NCBI GenBank assembly: GCA_031772625.1
Contig: CM062818.1
Span: 215,009,742-215,073,741, forward strand
Reading direction: 5' to 3'
Origin: Pinus tabuliformis
Lineage: Eukaryota > Streptophyta > Pinopsida > Pinales > Pinaceae
DNA length: 64,000 nt
Below the pieces are notes generated by a model. It did not search any database. It had not been told where the DNA came from and saw only the letters and a program-made list of their open reading frames with translations. Both the position numbers and the translations under genes were made by a program. Shown here piece after piece: positions 10,546 to 22,362 of this stretch; position 1 is the first letter of the stretch; each line of letters begins with the position of its first letter.

Positions 10546-12509
10546 TTAAATATTAATTTTTTTATTAAAAAAACCTTTACAAAATTAAACCACAATTATA
10601 ATTTTTTAATATAAAACCTTTTTTTAAATATTAAATTTTATATTTACAATTTTTTTTTTAATCAAATTTTCATATACAATTAACCAGTTATAACTTTTTT
10701 TTTAAATATATCAAATTTATATTTTTTTATACCAAAAATAACAATATTAAATTTATTATTCACATGACCTCGTACCGAATTCGAATTAACGAATTTTCAC
10801 TCGAACCGAATAGCCGTATTTCCAAATTTTCACGAGATTCCCACAAAAGATTTGTTATCAAGGCAAAATTGTGTCCTCATAGAATAATCATTTTATAATG
10901 AAAATAGATACGCTTTCAAATCTATGTTTATAAGTTTTAGTGTGTAAATTTCTAAAATAGATTATAAATTTGATATTTTTTAATAAAAATTATTCTGGAA
11001 TTCAAAAAACACAAACATTATAGTTTAAATATTTTAATTAAATTTTATATTTTGAACATATTTTTTATTCAAAAAATTCACTAAAACTATTAAATTAGCA
11101 TTTTCATATAAATTAACTAATTGGTAAATGCATATAAACATTAATTACATATTTATTTCATGATATATTATGATTTTATTTTAAAATATTTTTATTAATG
11201 TAATCATATAAATTGAATGGCAGATAAAAATGAATAGATATCAATTCATAATAAGCATCAAACCAATTAAGAAATAGTGAGGACAAGACTTATGAGGACC
11301 ACATCATACAAGGTAAACATCAAACAACGTATCCCATTATACATCTCACATTGCCTATATTAAAAAAATAAACTTGAAAAAAAACATTATCCAACTTTTT
11401 CAAATATACCATAATAAAAACATAATCACACATTAACTATTTATTTTTTTCACAATACAGTAATATATATATAGATATATATATATATATATATAACCTT
11501 TTATTTTCTTGGCAATAAATTTTGAAAATATATATATATATATATATATATATTTATTTATTTATGGTTGAAATATGTTATCTGCACCATCATATACATT
11601 CACACAGACCTACGCATAGTTGCGTTCTTGCTTGAGCTCATTTCTATCTCTGTGTAGGCGCCCACATGTGCCGTTATTCACACTTTTCTAGGAAGCAAGC
11701 TCTCCTGTAATGGTAATCAGAAGTTACAACCAACTGAAAAAGTTGTTGAAGTCATCTGTGTTAAAAGTTACGAGTATTTTGTAATAAAACTAAGACATGT
11801 AAATCATCGAACTTTAAAAAAGCAAACACATAGCTCTATAGTTAAAAGGGAAACATTAAACACCCAACTCTCTAGTTAAAAAGGAAAAATCATAAGTTTA
11901 AAAAAACACAACCAAACATTTATCATTAACTTCACATATTTTATTTTAGAATCCATCGCCAAAATAAATACACAGACCAACATCGTATCTAAAAAATATC
12001 CACAGGTGAAAACAATAATTTCTATGCACTATGAATGCAACGTGTTTGTTAGCAAGGAGGAATGAATGACTAGTAACTATCTGTGGGCCACGTAATTGAC
12101 TCAATCATTTCTAATTTCTTAGCCCTGTGAAGCGAAATTGTTCTAATTTCTTAGCTTATGAAGCCAAGTTGCCCCCTTTAGGTTTTTGTTTTCCTTGGTA
12201 TTGTGGGGATGGAGGTTTGGCCAAAAGTTATTTTTAGTAACTGGTTATTTATGGAAGATGTAGTACTTATTATATTCATTGAATCTCAGTTAAAAGGATG
12301 ACTTGTATTTCAATTAAAAGGTCGCTCCATTAATTAGAGGATTAGTGAGCATGCAGCAGACCTTAAGCATAGGCGAACTAAGTCTTCCGCTTTAGCTGAG
12401 CATGCTCAGAAAACAAATCATCATGTTTGTATTGAAGAAGCTAGTGTTATCGCTAAGGTTTCGCACTTCCATCATCCGAAATTTAGGGAGGCGGTTGAGA
12501 TTGAAAAGG
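10546..12509. other. AT-rich spacer
   Basis: This stretch has long A/T tracts and several short (TA)n runs (about 11461-11493 and 11529-11552). I find no convincing reading frame, RNA gene or transposon end. The frame at 12402-12608 is an artefact of the following 28-bp duplication and has no recognisable content. Confidence 0.6.
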
Positions 12510-12565
12510 GGCCGACTAATCTCAATAGAGATGATGAGGCCGACTAATCTCAATAGAGATGATGG
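12510..12565. repeat. 28-bp tandem duplication
   Basis: The unit ggccgactaatctcaataga plus gatgatga appears twice head to tail with one mismatch at the end. It looks like a replication-slippage duplication. Confidence 0.75.
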
Positions 12566-12599
12566 CTGGAAAATCAGTGGGTGTTGGGTCCCAACACTC

Positions 12600-12995
12600 T
12601 CGTCCTAGTTTTATTTTTAGTTTATTTGATTTTGATTTTGATTTTGATTTATTTTTTATTTTTTAATTTTTATTTTATTTTATTTATTTAAGTTGACTTA
12701 TATTAATTTTTCATTCATACTTTCTCTTTCTTTTATATTCATTTATATAAAAATAGTCCTGGTTTTTATTCCTCTAAATCTAATTTAACTTACTATTTTT
12801 AATTATTTATTTTATTTAAAATTTAATTATTTATTAATAATTTTTTTTTTTAAATTTTTTTTATTTATTTTATTTTAAGGGATTGGTCTCCCTAGTTAAA
12901 TCTTTTTTTTCCTTAAATTTATTTATTTATTTTTTTCAATTATCTTTTACCTTATTTTTATCTTAATAACCGAATATTATAACTTATATATATGT

Positions 12996-13045
<50 letters not shown>

Positions 13046-13219
13046 TAATTTAAATAAATTAAAGTTTTTTATAACTAACTATTAAAAGTAATTTATTTAT
13101 CTATATATTTGACCTAATTTAACTTATTTCCATAAATAATAATAATAATAATGGTGATGATGATGATTGTTAACGTCCACTGAGACCAAATAATGATCTA
13201 TCGGACCTAAAAAGACAAA
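12600..13219. other. AT-rich low-complexity spacer and LINE 3' side
   Basis: The stretch consists of T-rich ATTTT/ATTTA runs and a (TA)n run at about 13000-13038. An (AAT)n tract at 13134-13152 reads (ATT)n on the LINE's strand and may be its 3' tail. No gene is visible. Confidence 0.5.
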
Positions 13220-14775
13220 TTATTTATTTTGATTTAAGATTTTATTCCGATGCTCAAAAAGCTTGGAGAGAAGCCTCCCGAGCTCACTATAATTTTGGCA
13301 TTGTAAAAGGCTAGAAAGGTCAGTATTGTAACAGAGGTTGTGAAATTGAGATCTAATATGGTTGTATGCAGGGCACTCTAAGAGGAAGTGGTTTTCATCC
13401 TCGATGCTCTTATTCTCACAAATATGGTAGAACCTTTCCATCCATGGCGTTTTAGGAACTACCCAGCGGCCAGTCTCACTATGGAGCTCATGAGAATTCA
13501 TTCTAATCTTTGCTATATTAATTTTCTTTTTTGAGCTAGTTAGAATAGAGAGATACTTTTGATCTTCAAGGGTGGGGTTGATGACCTTCTTATAATAACT
13601 TAATTTTCTTTTAGACGCTAAATCTTTCTCACACCACAATTTTTCTTTGAACTTAGAAGTAACAATATCTTTAATGTTATTTATGTTTTGCAAAGCATCA
13701 TTCTCATTGATCTCCCAATAGTTTAACCAGGCCCTTGTGTCCTTATGCCATCCTCGGTTAAGCCTTAGGTGATTTTGGCTGGAAGTTAAAGCTAGCTTAG
13801 GAAGTCTATGATTGTCTATGTTATTGAGCTTGTGCTTGTACATCAGAAACCTGAGCATAGCTAGGCTCTCAATAGAAGAAAGACCTGCTTCTATAAGGAG
13901 AATAGGATAGGGTCTATTACTTTTAATTTTCAGGTTATAAGTTATAAAACGCTTCTGGATTTGCTCAATCTTCCTCCATGATTCTCTGGAGATGCTGCAG
14001 CCCCAAACTTCACATCCATATAAGATAACACGAGTGACTAAGGTTTCAAAGAGGAACTTCTTTTTATCCCACATTACGAGGTTTGTTGTTTTATAATTAT
14101 TTTCAAGACCAAAATAAGCTTTCCATCCCCCATTGATCCTTTTCTCAATGCTATGGTTCCAGTTGAGCTTGTGATGGATATCAATTCCTAGTTACTTGTA
14201 AGAATACACTTCCTCCAAGTTATTATTGTCATACGTAAAATTAGCGCAAGTGTCCTTTTTAGATTTGATAGTCATAACTTTTGTTTTGTCTGTGTTAACA
14301 GTCATACCCATGGTAGAGCAGAAATCCTTAAGAAGCCTGAGTTGCTTATCAAGATCAGAAGGGCACCTTGCCAGAAGAACAATATCGTCAGCATAGAGAA
14401 GAAGGATAATGACTATCCCAGCTAAGATTGTGCCACCACATCCTGCTTCTTCTAAATAACCTTCGAGCTTATCGATGTAAATGCCAAATAGAGTAGGGGA
14501 GAGGGGGCAACCTTGTTTAACTCCAATGTTACACTTAATATCTTTTGACCACCCCTCATTGTTCTTTAGCTTGGCAATTACATTCTCGTATAGCCTTATA
14601 GCAGCAGCTCTTAACTCAAGAGGAACCTTTAGCTCGTCTAACCTATTCCAAAGGTTGTATCTAGGAACCATATCGAAAGCCTTTCTAAAGTCTACAAAGC
14701 AGCAGAATAAATTGGATTTAACATTACGACATTCCTCCGCAATGATCCTTAGCGTAACAAGGTGGTCTGTTGTTA
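13220..14775 (-). pseudogene. 5'-truncated LINE (non-LTR retrotransposon) reverse transcriptase
   Basis: A minus-strand frame opens abruptly at about 14775 inside the reverse transcriptase domain (DHLVTLRIIAEECR, CCFVDFRKAFD). It continues through the GCPLSPTLF motif and the catalytic LLYADDIVLLA box to a C-terminal region with a CX(n)HFLLECP zinc-like motif (about 13370-13440). One in-frame stop (14192-14194) separates the RT part from the 284-codon C-terminal part. Both parts are in the same frame, so this is a single nonsense change in an otherwise open copy. Loss of the 5' end, including ORF1 and the endonuclease, is typical of incomplete LINE insertion. The element is inactive. Its precise clade is not determinable by eye. 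Confidence 0.85.
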
Positions 14776-15224
14776 ATTAATAACAATATTTTGACTACTA
14801 ATATTAATAATATATTAATATCAAGACTATATTACTAATATAATATTAATTATATTTAATAAATAATTTAATTAAATTAAATAAATTACCTTTTCTAACT
14901 AACCATTTAAATTATTTATATTTTATCCTTAACTTTATGATTTTAATAAATAAATATATATATAGATATAGATATAGATATATATTATTAATAAATTACT
15001 TTTTAAGATAACCATCGAAAAATCCTTAACAACATATTATTATATATATTTATGTTTTATATTAACAATATTTAGTAAATAATTTAAATAAATAAGTGTA
15101 TTATCTTAAACTAACCACTAATATCATAACTTTTATATATATATATATATATATATATTAATTAAAAAAATAATTATGTATTAATATTAAAAATAATAAT
15201 AATATTAAATTAATGATTATTAAT
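14776..15224. other. AT-rich low-complexity spacer
   Basis: The stretch consists of TAATATTA-type runs and short (TA)n tracts (about 14957-14982 and 15138-15160) with no gene. It abuts the truncated 5' end of the LINE. Confidence 0.6.
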
Positions 15225-15319
15225 TTGACTTGGGTCCGTAGGTCAAAATTAGCCGTTGGCCGATTTAGCCATTGGAGTCTCTGCACAAACTATAACATGC
15301 TTAGCTGGATCTGTTTCTT

Positions 15320-15375
15320 CAACTTGCCCTGATGATGAACCACACTGGTTGGTTCGAAACGCGTAGACAAATGGT
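15320..15375 (+). ncRNA. Hammerhead-like ribozyme motif (candidate)
   Basis: CTGATGA (15329-15335) is followed by a 6-bp hairpin, GAACCA (15337-15342) pairing with TGGTTC (15350-15355), and then GAAAC (15356-15360). That is the order of hammerhead core boxes around stem II. A single extra U (15336) precedes the stem. Stem I between about 15320-15328 and 15366-15374 is imperfect. Hammerhead motifs of this compact kind are known from Penelope-like elements and plant retrozymes. No associated protein is seen. It may be a degenerate copy or coincidence. Confidence 0.3.
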
Positions 15376-15424
15376 TTATCATGTGATTTTCGCCCAAAAA
15401 TCTCTTGCAAACTTGTTATGGATC

Positions 15425-16189
15425 ACAGAAGCCTCAACTCTACAATAAAAAATTGAAATTAATATAAACTTTAATGTGTATATATTTTCTGGATATTCTT
15501 TTTAAGTTAAATCAATTAAAATCATAGGAGCTCAATTTTGAAATAGCTCTGTATATGACATAATTATTAATGATAAAATAATTAATATATAAGTCAAATT
15601 TATATACATTTAAAAAAATAAGATTGTTTACTATGGAGATTCATACCCGCTTTATTATGAAAATAATATCATGGCTTATCAATGATATATGTCCAAAAAA
15701 CCGTAATTCACTTCATATGAGGCTTATTTTTTTTAATTAATTAGTTTAATTAAAATAGTTGAAATGAAATAACTACTTTGAAGATTTAAATCACAGCCTT
15801 TGATTTGTGAATACCACTAAAAATATTCTAGAATATTCCAGAGATTAAATCTCTACCTTCCACCTAATAATTATTGATAATTAAATTAAAATTATAGAAG
15901 CCTTGTGCCAAAATAGACATGCCTTTCTGCATAATTACGTCTATAATGTGTTTATTTTGCAATAGGACTTCTAGAATTTTAATGTAATTATAGAAATTTA
16001 TCTCCACTTTATCATGAAGATTCTTAATCTGAAAATAGGATTTCTTACAATACCAACCTAGATCTAAATTGGAAAAAATGTTAAAGATTTTGCATGATCA
16101 CATGGGTTAAATGTTTTCCCTACTTATCTAAACTAGTTAAAATATGGGAGCAATATGGGAGCTTAAACTTATAATCTGAAACTAGCAGC
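15425..16189. other. Spacer without recognisable features
   Basis: I see no reading frame, repeat or RNA gene that I can support here. Confidence 0.5.
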
Positions 16190-16400
16190 TCACAGGTGAG
16201 CAAGATGCACCTAGAGACTGCCCAAAGCATAGAGCACTCTATTCAATTAATCATAAAATCAGAAATATATAAGTTACATCAATTTTAGGGAGATTAGAAC
16301 TAACTCCTAGAAAATAGGAACTAATCCTAATCTAGGTACACTCGTACAACAAATAAACAAACACTCTCTAATAGTACAATATTCTCCATTATTTCCAACA
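16190..16400 (-). mobile_element. Copia 3' LTR (partial or unresolved end)
   Basis: On the minus strand a TAAGGGGGAG polypurine tract (16401-16410) is followed at 16400 by TGTTGGAAATAATGG, a typical copia LTR start. A TTATATATTT box lies inside it at about 16270. The far end is not defined, because no 5' LTR is present for comparison. 16190 is only an approximate limit. Confidence 0.6.
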
Positions 16401-16410
16401 CTCCCCCTTA

Positions 16411-16830
16411 ATGGAGAAAGGGTTCAATTGTACTCCTAACATCTCCCTAAACATTTCAAATTTAATCCTCCTAAGGGGTTTGGTAAAAATATCTATTGCA
16501 TTATCACAAGTATTAAAAATTACATTCAACAAGAATTTCATTAGACTGAATCTTCTCTCTAACAAAGTGAAACTCAATATCAATATGCTTTGTGTTTTTG
16601 TGAAACACAGGATTTTTCGCCAGCGTAATGGAGCTTTGGTTGTCACATCTGATTATTGTTTCATGTTTTTGTTCTTCTTCAGCATCATGGGGAAGTCTCC
16701 TCAACCAAATAGCTCACATGTGGTTTCACACATTGCCTGATACTTTGCTTCTGTAGAAGATAAGGAAATAATACTTTGTTTCTTACTGCTCCAAGCAATC
16801 ACTCTATAGCCAATGTTGAGAGTGTTAGAG
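16411..16830 (-). pseudogene. Copia pol C-terminal RNase H fragment
   Basis: Minus-strand remnants read WSSKKQSIISLSSTEAKY, then RRLPHDAEE, CDNQSSITLAKNPVFH, TKHIDIEFHFVREKI and finally IFTKPLRRIKFEMFREMLGV. This is the standard end of Ty1/copia RNase H. At least two frameshifts interrupt it, one near 16708 and one near 16520. Everything upstream of RNase H is missing. The polypurine tract and LTR start lie immediately downstream, so this is the 3' end of a truncated element. Confidence 0.85.
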
Positions 16831-18125
16831 TGGGTTGGTTTGTTAGTCGAAAAGTACCTCGAGTCAATTATTTTATGTTTAGAAGAAGGTCAAAATCATA
16901 AAATTTTCTCATTGTTACGTTTTGACCTATCATTGCTCAATGGAGTCATCTTCAGTTGGGTTATCACTTTGGTCATCAAGGTCAATCATTGGGAAAGAGT
17001 GTCTAATGTTTGTCAAGTTTTATTGTTGAATTTCGGGTATTAGGTGATGATAGGTGGGTAACATGGTCTAAGTATTAGCTACTGAGGAAAGGATCTCAAA
17101 AAGACCCTAATTATTAATGCTTTGACCTACACCTTTACTAAATATTTTATAAATCCTTCCACCTATCTCCTTTTTCCCGCATTTCATTCCTTCCCCTCAA
17201 TTCCTAATGATACCTTAATCATATCGATTTACTTTATGCCTAAACCTTTATCATCGTTGTCGCTTAAACCACATTTCCCTAGGCCTAAACCTATTCCCAT
17301 TCCTAAACATCATTACCCACCTTGATTTGTTTATCTTCCTATCGACTAAGACACACTTTGATTATCGAAGTTATCAAGCTAAATCCTCCACCACCTTAAA
17401 ACATTTGAACAACACTTTTCAAGCGTGTGAAATTTCATAAGAAACGCAGATTTCACGTTCATATTTCTTACATCAGCACCATAATTTCAAATCATTATGC
17501 AGGCCACCAATTTTCCGTGTGACTGCTTGCAGGTGGTATGCAGAGGATGAGATTACTAGTTTATTTTCAGATCAAAGGTTGAAAGAGAGTTCAGAAGGTG
17601 CAAAGAGGCTCAGAAGTATTAGGTAGGTTAACAAGCTGCAGACAATTTGAGCATCGCACGACATTCTTCCTATACAACGAAATAAGTCATCTCAAGCTAG
17701 TCTTCAGTGTACAGATTGAAATGAAAAAATTGCAGAGGTAGGGAGACAACCATCCTTCCTGTGAATCTTATTGATAATTCTCTTGGTCGCAGTGCTTAAG
17801 ATTTACCTGTCATTGTTAGAAAACACGTGTTGCGCACACCTTGTCCTCTTAGAAAGCATAGTCTTACCTCCAAGAGCGTTATTTTACTCCTCATAACCTA
17901 AATTTGTAATGAAGATTTCTTCGTCAGGATCTGATTTTAAATAACTTTTAAATGTTTAAAGCCTCCTACTTGTATTCCATCGCATAATCTGTGTTGTCAC
18001 CACCTTATTGTTACAACTACCTAAGTGTATTTTTGTTGTCATGCAAGCCTATTCTCATTCCTTTGGGCCTGCACATGTAGTCATAATCCAAAAGTCAAAA
18101 TACATCATCTAGGTGTAGAGATAGG
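16831..18125. other. Unassigned sequence
   Basis: Short open stretches (for example 16813-17043 and 17122-17325) have no recognisable domains and biased composition. No transposon ends are evident. The sequence may belong to the same unknown element as the reading frame that follows. Confidence 0.4.
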
Positions 18126-18854
18126 ATGGCTCCTATTGCCATCAAAAAATTAGTTGACCTTGTTCGCACTGAACCCAGTACTTTGAGTCTGCTCAATTGA
18201 TCCCCTGCCATTACAGTGGCTTTTGAGAACACAGGGTGCATACCTTTCTGCCAAAAGATTCAAAAAGTAGCTCATAATGTCAAACTAGCCAGCTTATTTG
18301 CTCTAAATCTTCAAGACAACATAGTGAAGTTAGGTGTCCTGGACATCATATTGATTGAAAATGTCATAGTTGATGCAACCAATCTCCCAACAGCAGGGGA
18401 GCAATGGTTCAAGGGGGATGAGTTAGACATTTTGGCTTATAAGAAGTTTGTATAACCAAAGTATCTTGACAATTTTGTCTCCACCTCCCCTAGAATTTAT
18501 CTCCAAGAGCCGTATGTAGACCTTCTGAAGGTCATCCAAAGATATTTCACTTACAAAGGTAGGTTCAGTAGAATGTACCAGTATCATATCAGGTTGCTAT
18601 GGAATTTCACAGAAAGAAAGTCCATGAGCTTCCCTTGCTTCTCCTTTAAGAGTCTAGAAAGAATGGCTACCAAAGTACAAATTCAAAAGAATAACCATGC
18701 TTCAAGTCTGTTTCATTTCTCTTTGATCACAATCATGGTTAAGTATGTTGTTGAAATAAAGAAAATTCTTTGGTTTGATTTTCTTGCAAGTATTGACCTC
18801 TTGCCACAAACTGGGTCATCTTCAATCAAGGCAGATAAAGAAGAATCCAAGTAG
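18126..18854 (+). pseudogene. Unrecognised broken reading frame, ~242 codons
   Basis: From ATG 18126 one frame runs to 18854, interrupted by only two stops: a TGA near 18198 and a TAA near 18454. The text is protein-like (for example KLVDLVRTEP, CIPFCQKIQKVAHN, GEQWFKGDELD and YQYHIRLLWNFTERK). The absence of frameshifts suggests a once-real protein with two nonsense changes. I do not recognise a domain. It lies just upstream of the copia gag and in a different frame. It could be an accessory ORF of a plant retroelement or a fragment of a host gene. Confidence 0.45.
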
Positions 18855-18985
18855 GAACATCCAAAGAACGAGAGCACTCATTTAATTATGGAAGTGAAAA
18901 CTGCAAAGACGGAAGGTGCAGAGCCAAGCAAGAAATTTAATGCTCAGTGGGAGATCTGCAGGATCGATTCTGGTAGTGAAAGAAG

Positions 18986-19942
18986 ATGGCGAGCTGTGGA
19001 AAGATAGAGATCAAGAAATTTAATGGTTAGAGTTTTGAGTTGTGGAAACTCAAGATGGAGGATTTGTTGGTGGATAAATATCAGTGAATCGCGGTAGATC
19101 CAGGTACTAAACCAATGGTAGTGTCTGATGAAGAATGGAAGAAGTTGGATCGGAAGTCAAAGAGCACAATACAATTTTGTGTCTTAGATTCAGTATTGTT
19201 GAATGTATCAGGGGAAGCTACGGTGAAGGCTTTGTGGGACAAGTTATGGACTTTTTACCAATCTAAGTCTCTGTTGAATAAATTTTTCCTACAGAAAAGG
19301 CTATATAACCTGAGGATGAATGATGGAGACTCAATGACAGAGCATCTGAATGCATTTAATATTGTGGTAAGTCAGTTATTGTCTGTTGATATCAAAATTT
19401 CAGATGAAGATAAGTGCATTAGTTTGTTGTGTTCTCTACTAGATTCGTGGGATAGTCTGGTTATTGCAATAGGTAGCAATGCAACTACCTTGCAGTTTGA
19501 TGAAATAGTCTCATCCTTGCTGACGAAGGAGATGAGACAGAAAAATATGGAGAGCCATCATGGTGATGCCTTGTTTATATGAGGATGGTCCCAGAACAGA
19601 AACAAAAATAAGTCATCGAGTGGGAGATCTAAATCTAGAGGGAGATCTAAATCTCCAGGAGAACTTGTAAAGGTGGTGTGCTGGAAATATGGAACGGAAG
19701 GGCACTACAAAAGGGACTGCAAATCTAAATCTCCTGACAAAGGAAAAGGATCTGATGATGCTCCTTCTACAGAGGTGGAAACCACCTCAGATGAAGGTGG
19801 GGATGTGTACCTGGCTTCTTCAAGAACACATGTAGATCATGAGGCATGGTTGATTAACTCAGGTGCATCCTTTCACTTCACTCCCCATAGAGAGTGGTTC
19901 TGTGAGTATGAGAAATATATGGTCATGATGTCTTCTTAGGGG
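18986..19942 (+). pseudogene. Copia gag and protease, decayed
   Basis: ATG 18986 begins a copia Gag that reads through two early stops into the open part at 19115-19582 (ALWDKLWTFYQSKSLLNKFF, MTEHLNAFNIVVSQL). A stop near 19580 follows, then the nucleocapsid/protease part. The CCHC knuckle is damaged: CWKYGTEGHYKRDC has Tyr in place of the second Cys. The protease active site reads LINSGASFHF, with Asn replacing the catalytic Asp of the usual DSGAS. Together with the stops this shows an inactive copy. No 5' LTR or primer-binding site lies upstream. The element begins abruptly around 18960-18980. Confidence 0.85.
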
Positions 19943-20214
19943 ATGATAGGAAGGCTAGAATCATTGGTCGCAGAAAATTAAAGTTGAAGTTGCAAGGTGG
20001 AAGGGTTAGAACACTTCCGAGTGTTCTACATTTTCCTGCATTGGCTAGAAATCTGATTTCTATAAGCTAGCTAAATGATGCAGGTGTAAAAACAGTGTTC
20101 GAGAAGGATATCTTCAAGATGGCTCAGGGAGCATTGGTATTGATGCGAGGAGTTTGGATTGGAACTTTGTACAAGCTACAATAAAGAACTGTTGTTGATG
20201 GGTGCAACAGTTCT

Positions 20215-21186
20215 GTGGTTCCTGGAAGGGGAGCAGAAAATCTAGTGGTCTCTGGAGAGAAGACCATGTTGTGGCATCAAAGGCTTGGACATATTGGAGA
20301 GAAGGGCCTTCGAATACTTCATGGTAAAGGTATGGTAGAATTTATGAGTAATAGCTCTCTAGATTTTGATTTCTGTGAAAATTGTGTATATGGGAAGCAG
20401 AATTGGGTGAGTTTCCCCTTTGGTGGTAAGAGGGCGAAACAAATATTAGAGCTTGTGCACAGTGATGTGTTTGGACCTATGAAGGTTCCATCATTGGGTA
20501 AGTCTATGTACTATGTGTCATTTATAGATGACTTATCAAGGAATACATGGATATATTTCCTTAAGAAGAAATCTGAAGTCTTTGACAGGTTTAAAGAATT
20601 TAAGGCTCTGGTGGAAAACCAGATAGAGAAGAAGATAAAGGTGTTGAGGACAGATAATGGTGGAGAGTTTTTCAGTAAGGAATTTGAACAATTCTGTAAG
20701 AAGTGTGGTATAGCACAGAAGAAGAGTACTCCATATACACCTCAACAAAATGGAGTTGCAGAAAGAATGAACAAGATGTTGATGGAAGGGGCAAGAAGCA
20801 TGCTTAGTGGTGCCGAGTTAGGACAGGAATTATGGGCAGAGGCAGTGGAGACAACATGTTGCCTGTTCAATAGATCACCTTCATCAGCATTGGAGGATAA
20901 GACTCCACAAGATGTGTGCACTGGTAAGAAACCCTCTCTTTCACATTTGAGGGTATTTGGATGTGATGCATATGTACATGTTCCAAAGAAGAAACTAACC
21001 AAGTTGGATAGTAAATATGAAAAGTGTGTCTTTATTGGGTATAAGGATGGTTTAAAGGGTTATAAGCTTTGGAACCCAGTAACAAGGAAGGTTGTGTACA
21101 ACCAAGATGTGGTGTTCAAAGAGGTAAAAGATGTTATTAAACATGAATTCCAACCAAAGGAACCTGAGAAGATAGAGTTGAGCTAA
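20215..21186 (+). pseudogene. Copia integrase, largely intact domain
   Basis: This is the longest open stretch of the copia pol, 323 codons. It opens with the HHCC zinc region (LWHQRLGHIGEKGL ... FCENCVYGKQ). The DDE core follows: HSDVFGP with the first Asp, then RTDNGGEFFS with the second Asp, and PYTPQQNGVAERMN with the Glu. The end has the LRVFGCDAYVHVP and FIGYKDGLKGYKLW segments typical of copia integrases. It is in a different frame from gag/protease, so a frameshift lies between about 19940 and 20215. A stop at 21184 closes it before the reverse transcriptase. Confidence 0.9.
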
Positions 21187-21395
21187 AGGAGGAAGAATCA
21201 AACTCTATAGCAGAGGAGGAAATAGAAGATGAAGAGCCACAAACTCCGGGTGTGAGAAGATCAGTTCGAGAAAGAAGGCAGCGAGAAAGGTATAGTCCAT
21301 CTGCTTTATGTTCAAATTTTGCTTTATCTATTATTGATGATGATCCCATAATTGTGAAGGAAGTAGTAGATTCATATGATGGAAGACTCTAGAAA

Positions 21396-22330
21396 TAGGC
21401 CATGGTTGATGAAATGGAATCTTTGCACAAAAATGAGGCTTGGGATTTGGTGGAATTACCGGCTGGAAGGAAACCCATTGGCCGCAAATGGGTGTTCAAG
21501 AAGAAGACAAATGAAGAAGGAAAGGTGGAGAAATACAAAGCTCGGTTGGTAGCAAAAGGTTATTCCTAGGTGCCGGGAATTGATTTTGGTGATATTTTTT
21601 CTCTTGTTGCCAAGGTAACTTTTATTAGATTACTTTTATCTGTTGTTGCTGCTTTTGATTTTGAGGTAGAACAAATGGGTGTGAAGACAACATTTCTTCA
21701 TGGGGATATGGATGAGGAGATCTACATGAAGCAACCTAAAGGTTTTGCGGTGAAGGGTAAGAAAGAAATGGTATGCAAGTTAACGAAGTCTCTGTATGGG
21801 TTAAAGCAGTCACAAAGGATGTGGTATCAGAAACTTGATACATTTATATGGGGACTTGGCTTCACCAGAAGCAAAGTAGATCACTATGTCTATTTTTAAA
21901 TTAATTAGTGACCTTGTTATTTATCTAGTCTTGTATGTGGATGATATGTTGCTGGTTGGAAATGACAAAGAAATTATCCAGGATTTGAAGACCCAATTGT
22001 CCTCCAAATTTGACATGAAAGATCTTGGTGTTGCAAACTATATTTTGTGCATGGAAATTAAAAGAGACAGGGCAAAGAGGAAGCTCTCGTTAAACCAAAG
22101 GAAGTATGTCGAGACAATACTACAGAGGTTTAATATGCAGGATAGTAAACCGGTGAAGGTTCCTATTCCTGTAGGTGTGAGGTTATCTGCTGAACAGTGT
22201 CCCAAGACATAAGAAGAGGAAGAGGACATGTCCCGTGTTCCATATCCAAGTGTATTCGGTAGCCTGATGTATGCAATGGTCTTTACTAGACCAGACATTG
22301 CACATGGAGTGGAAGTATTGGGCAGATTTA
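21396..22330 (+). pseudogene. Copia reverse transcriptase, frameshifted
   Basis: The RT starts AMVDEMESLHKNEAWDLVELP and continues with KARLVAKGYS, a TAG stop near 21568, then DVKTTFLHGD-like and SLYGLKQS segments (21570-21899). A frameshift leads into the catalytic YVDDMLLVGND box (about 21935-21967). A further stop near 22210 precedes the VPYPSVFGSLMYAMVFTRPDI-type connection. Motif order is standard for Ty1/copia. At least two frameshifts and several stops make it non-functional. Confidence 0.85.
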
Positions 22331-22362
22331 TGTCAAAACCAGGGAAGGAGCACTAGATAGCA

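Noticed and set aside
20536..21002. Minus-strand ORFs within the copia integrase
   Set aside because: They are antisense shadows of the well-supported plus-strand integrase.
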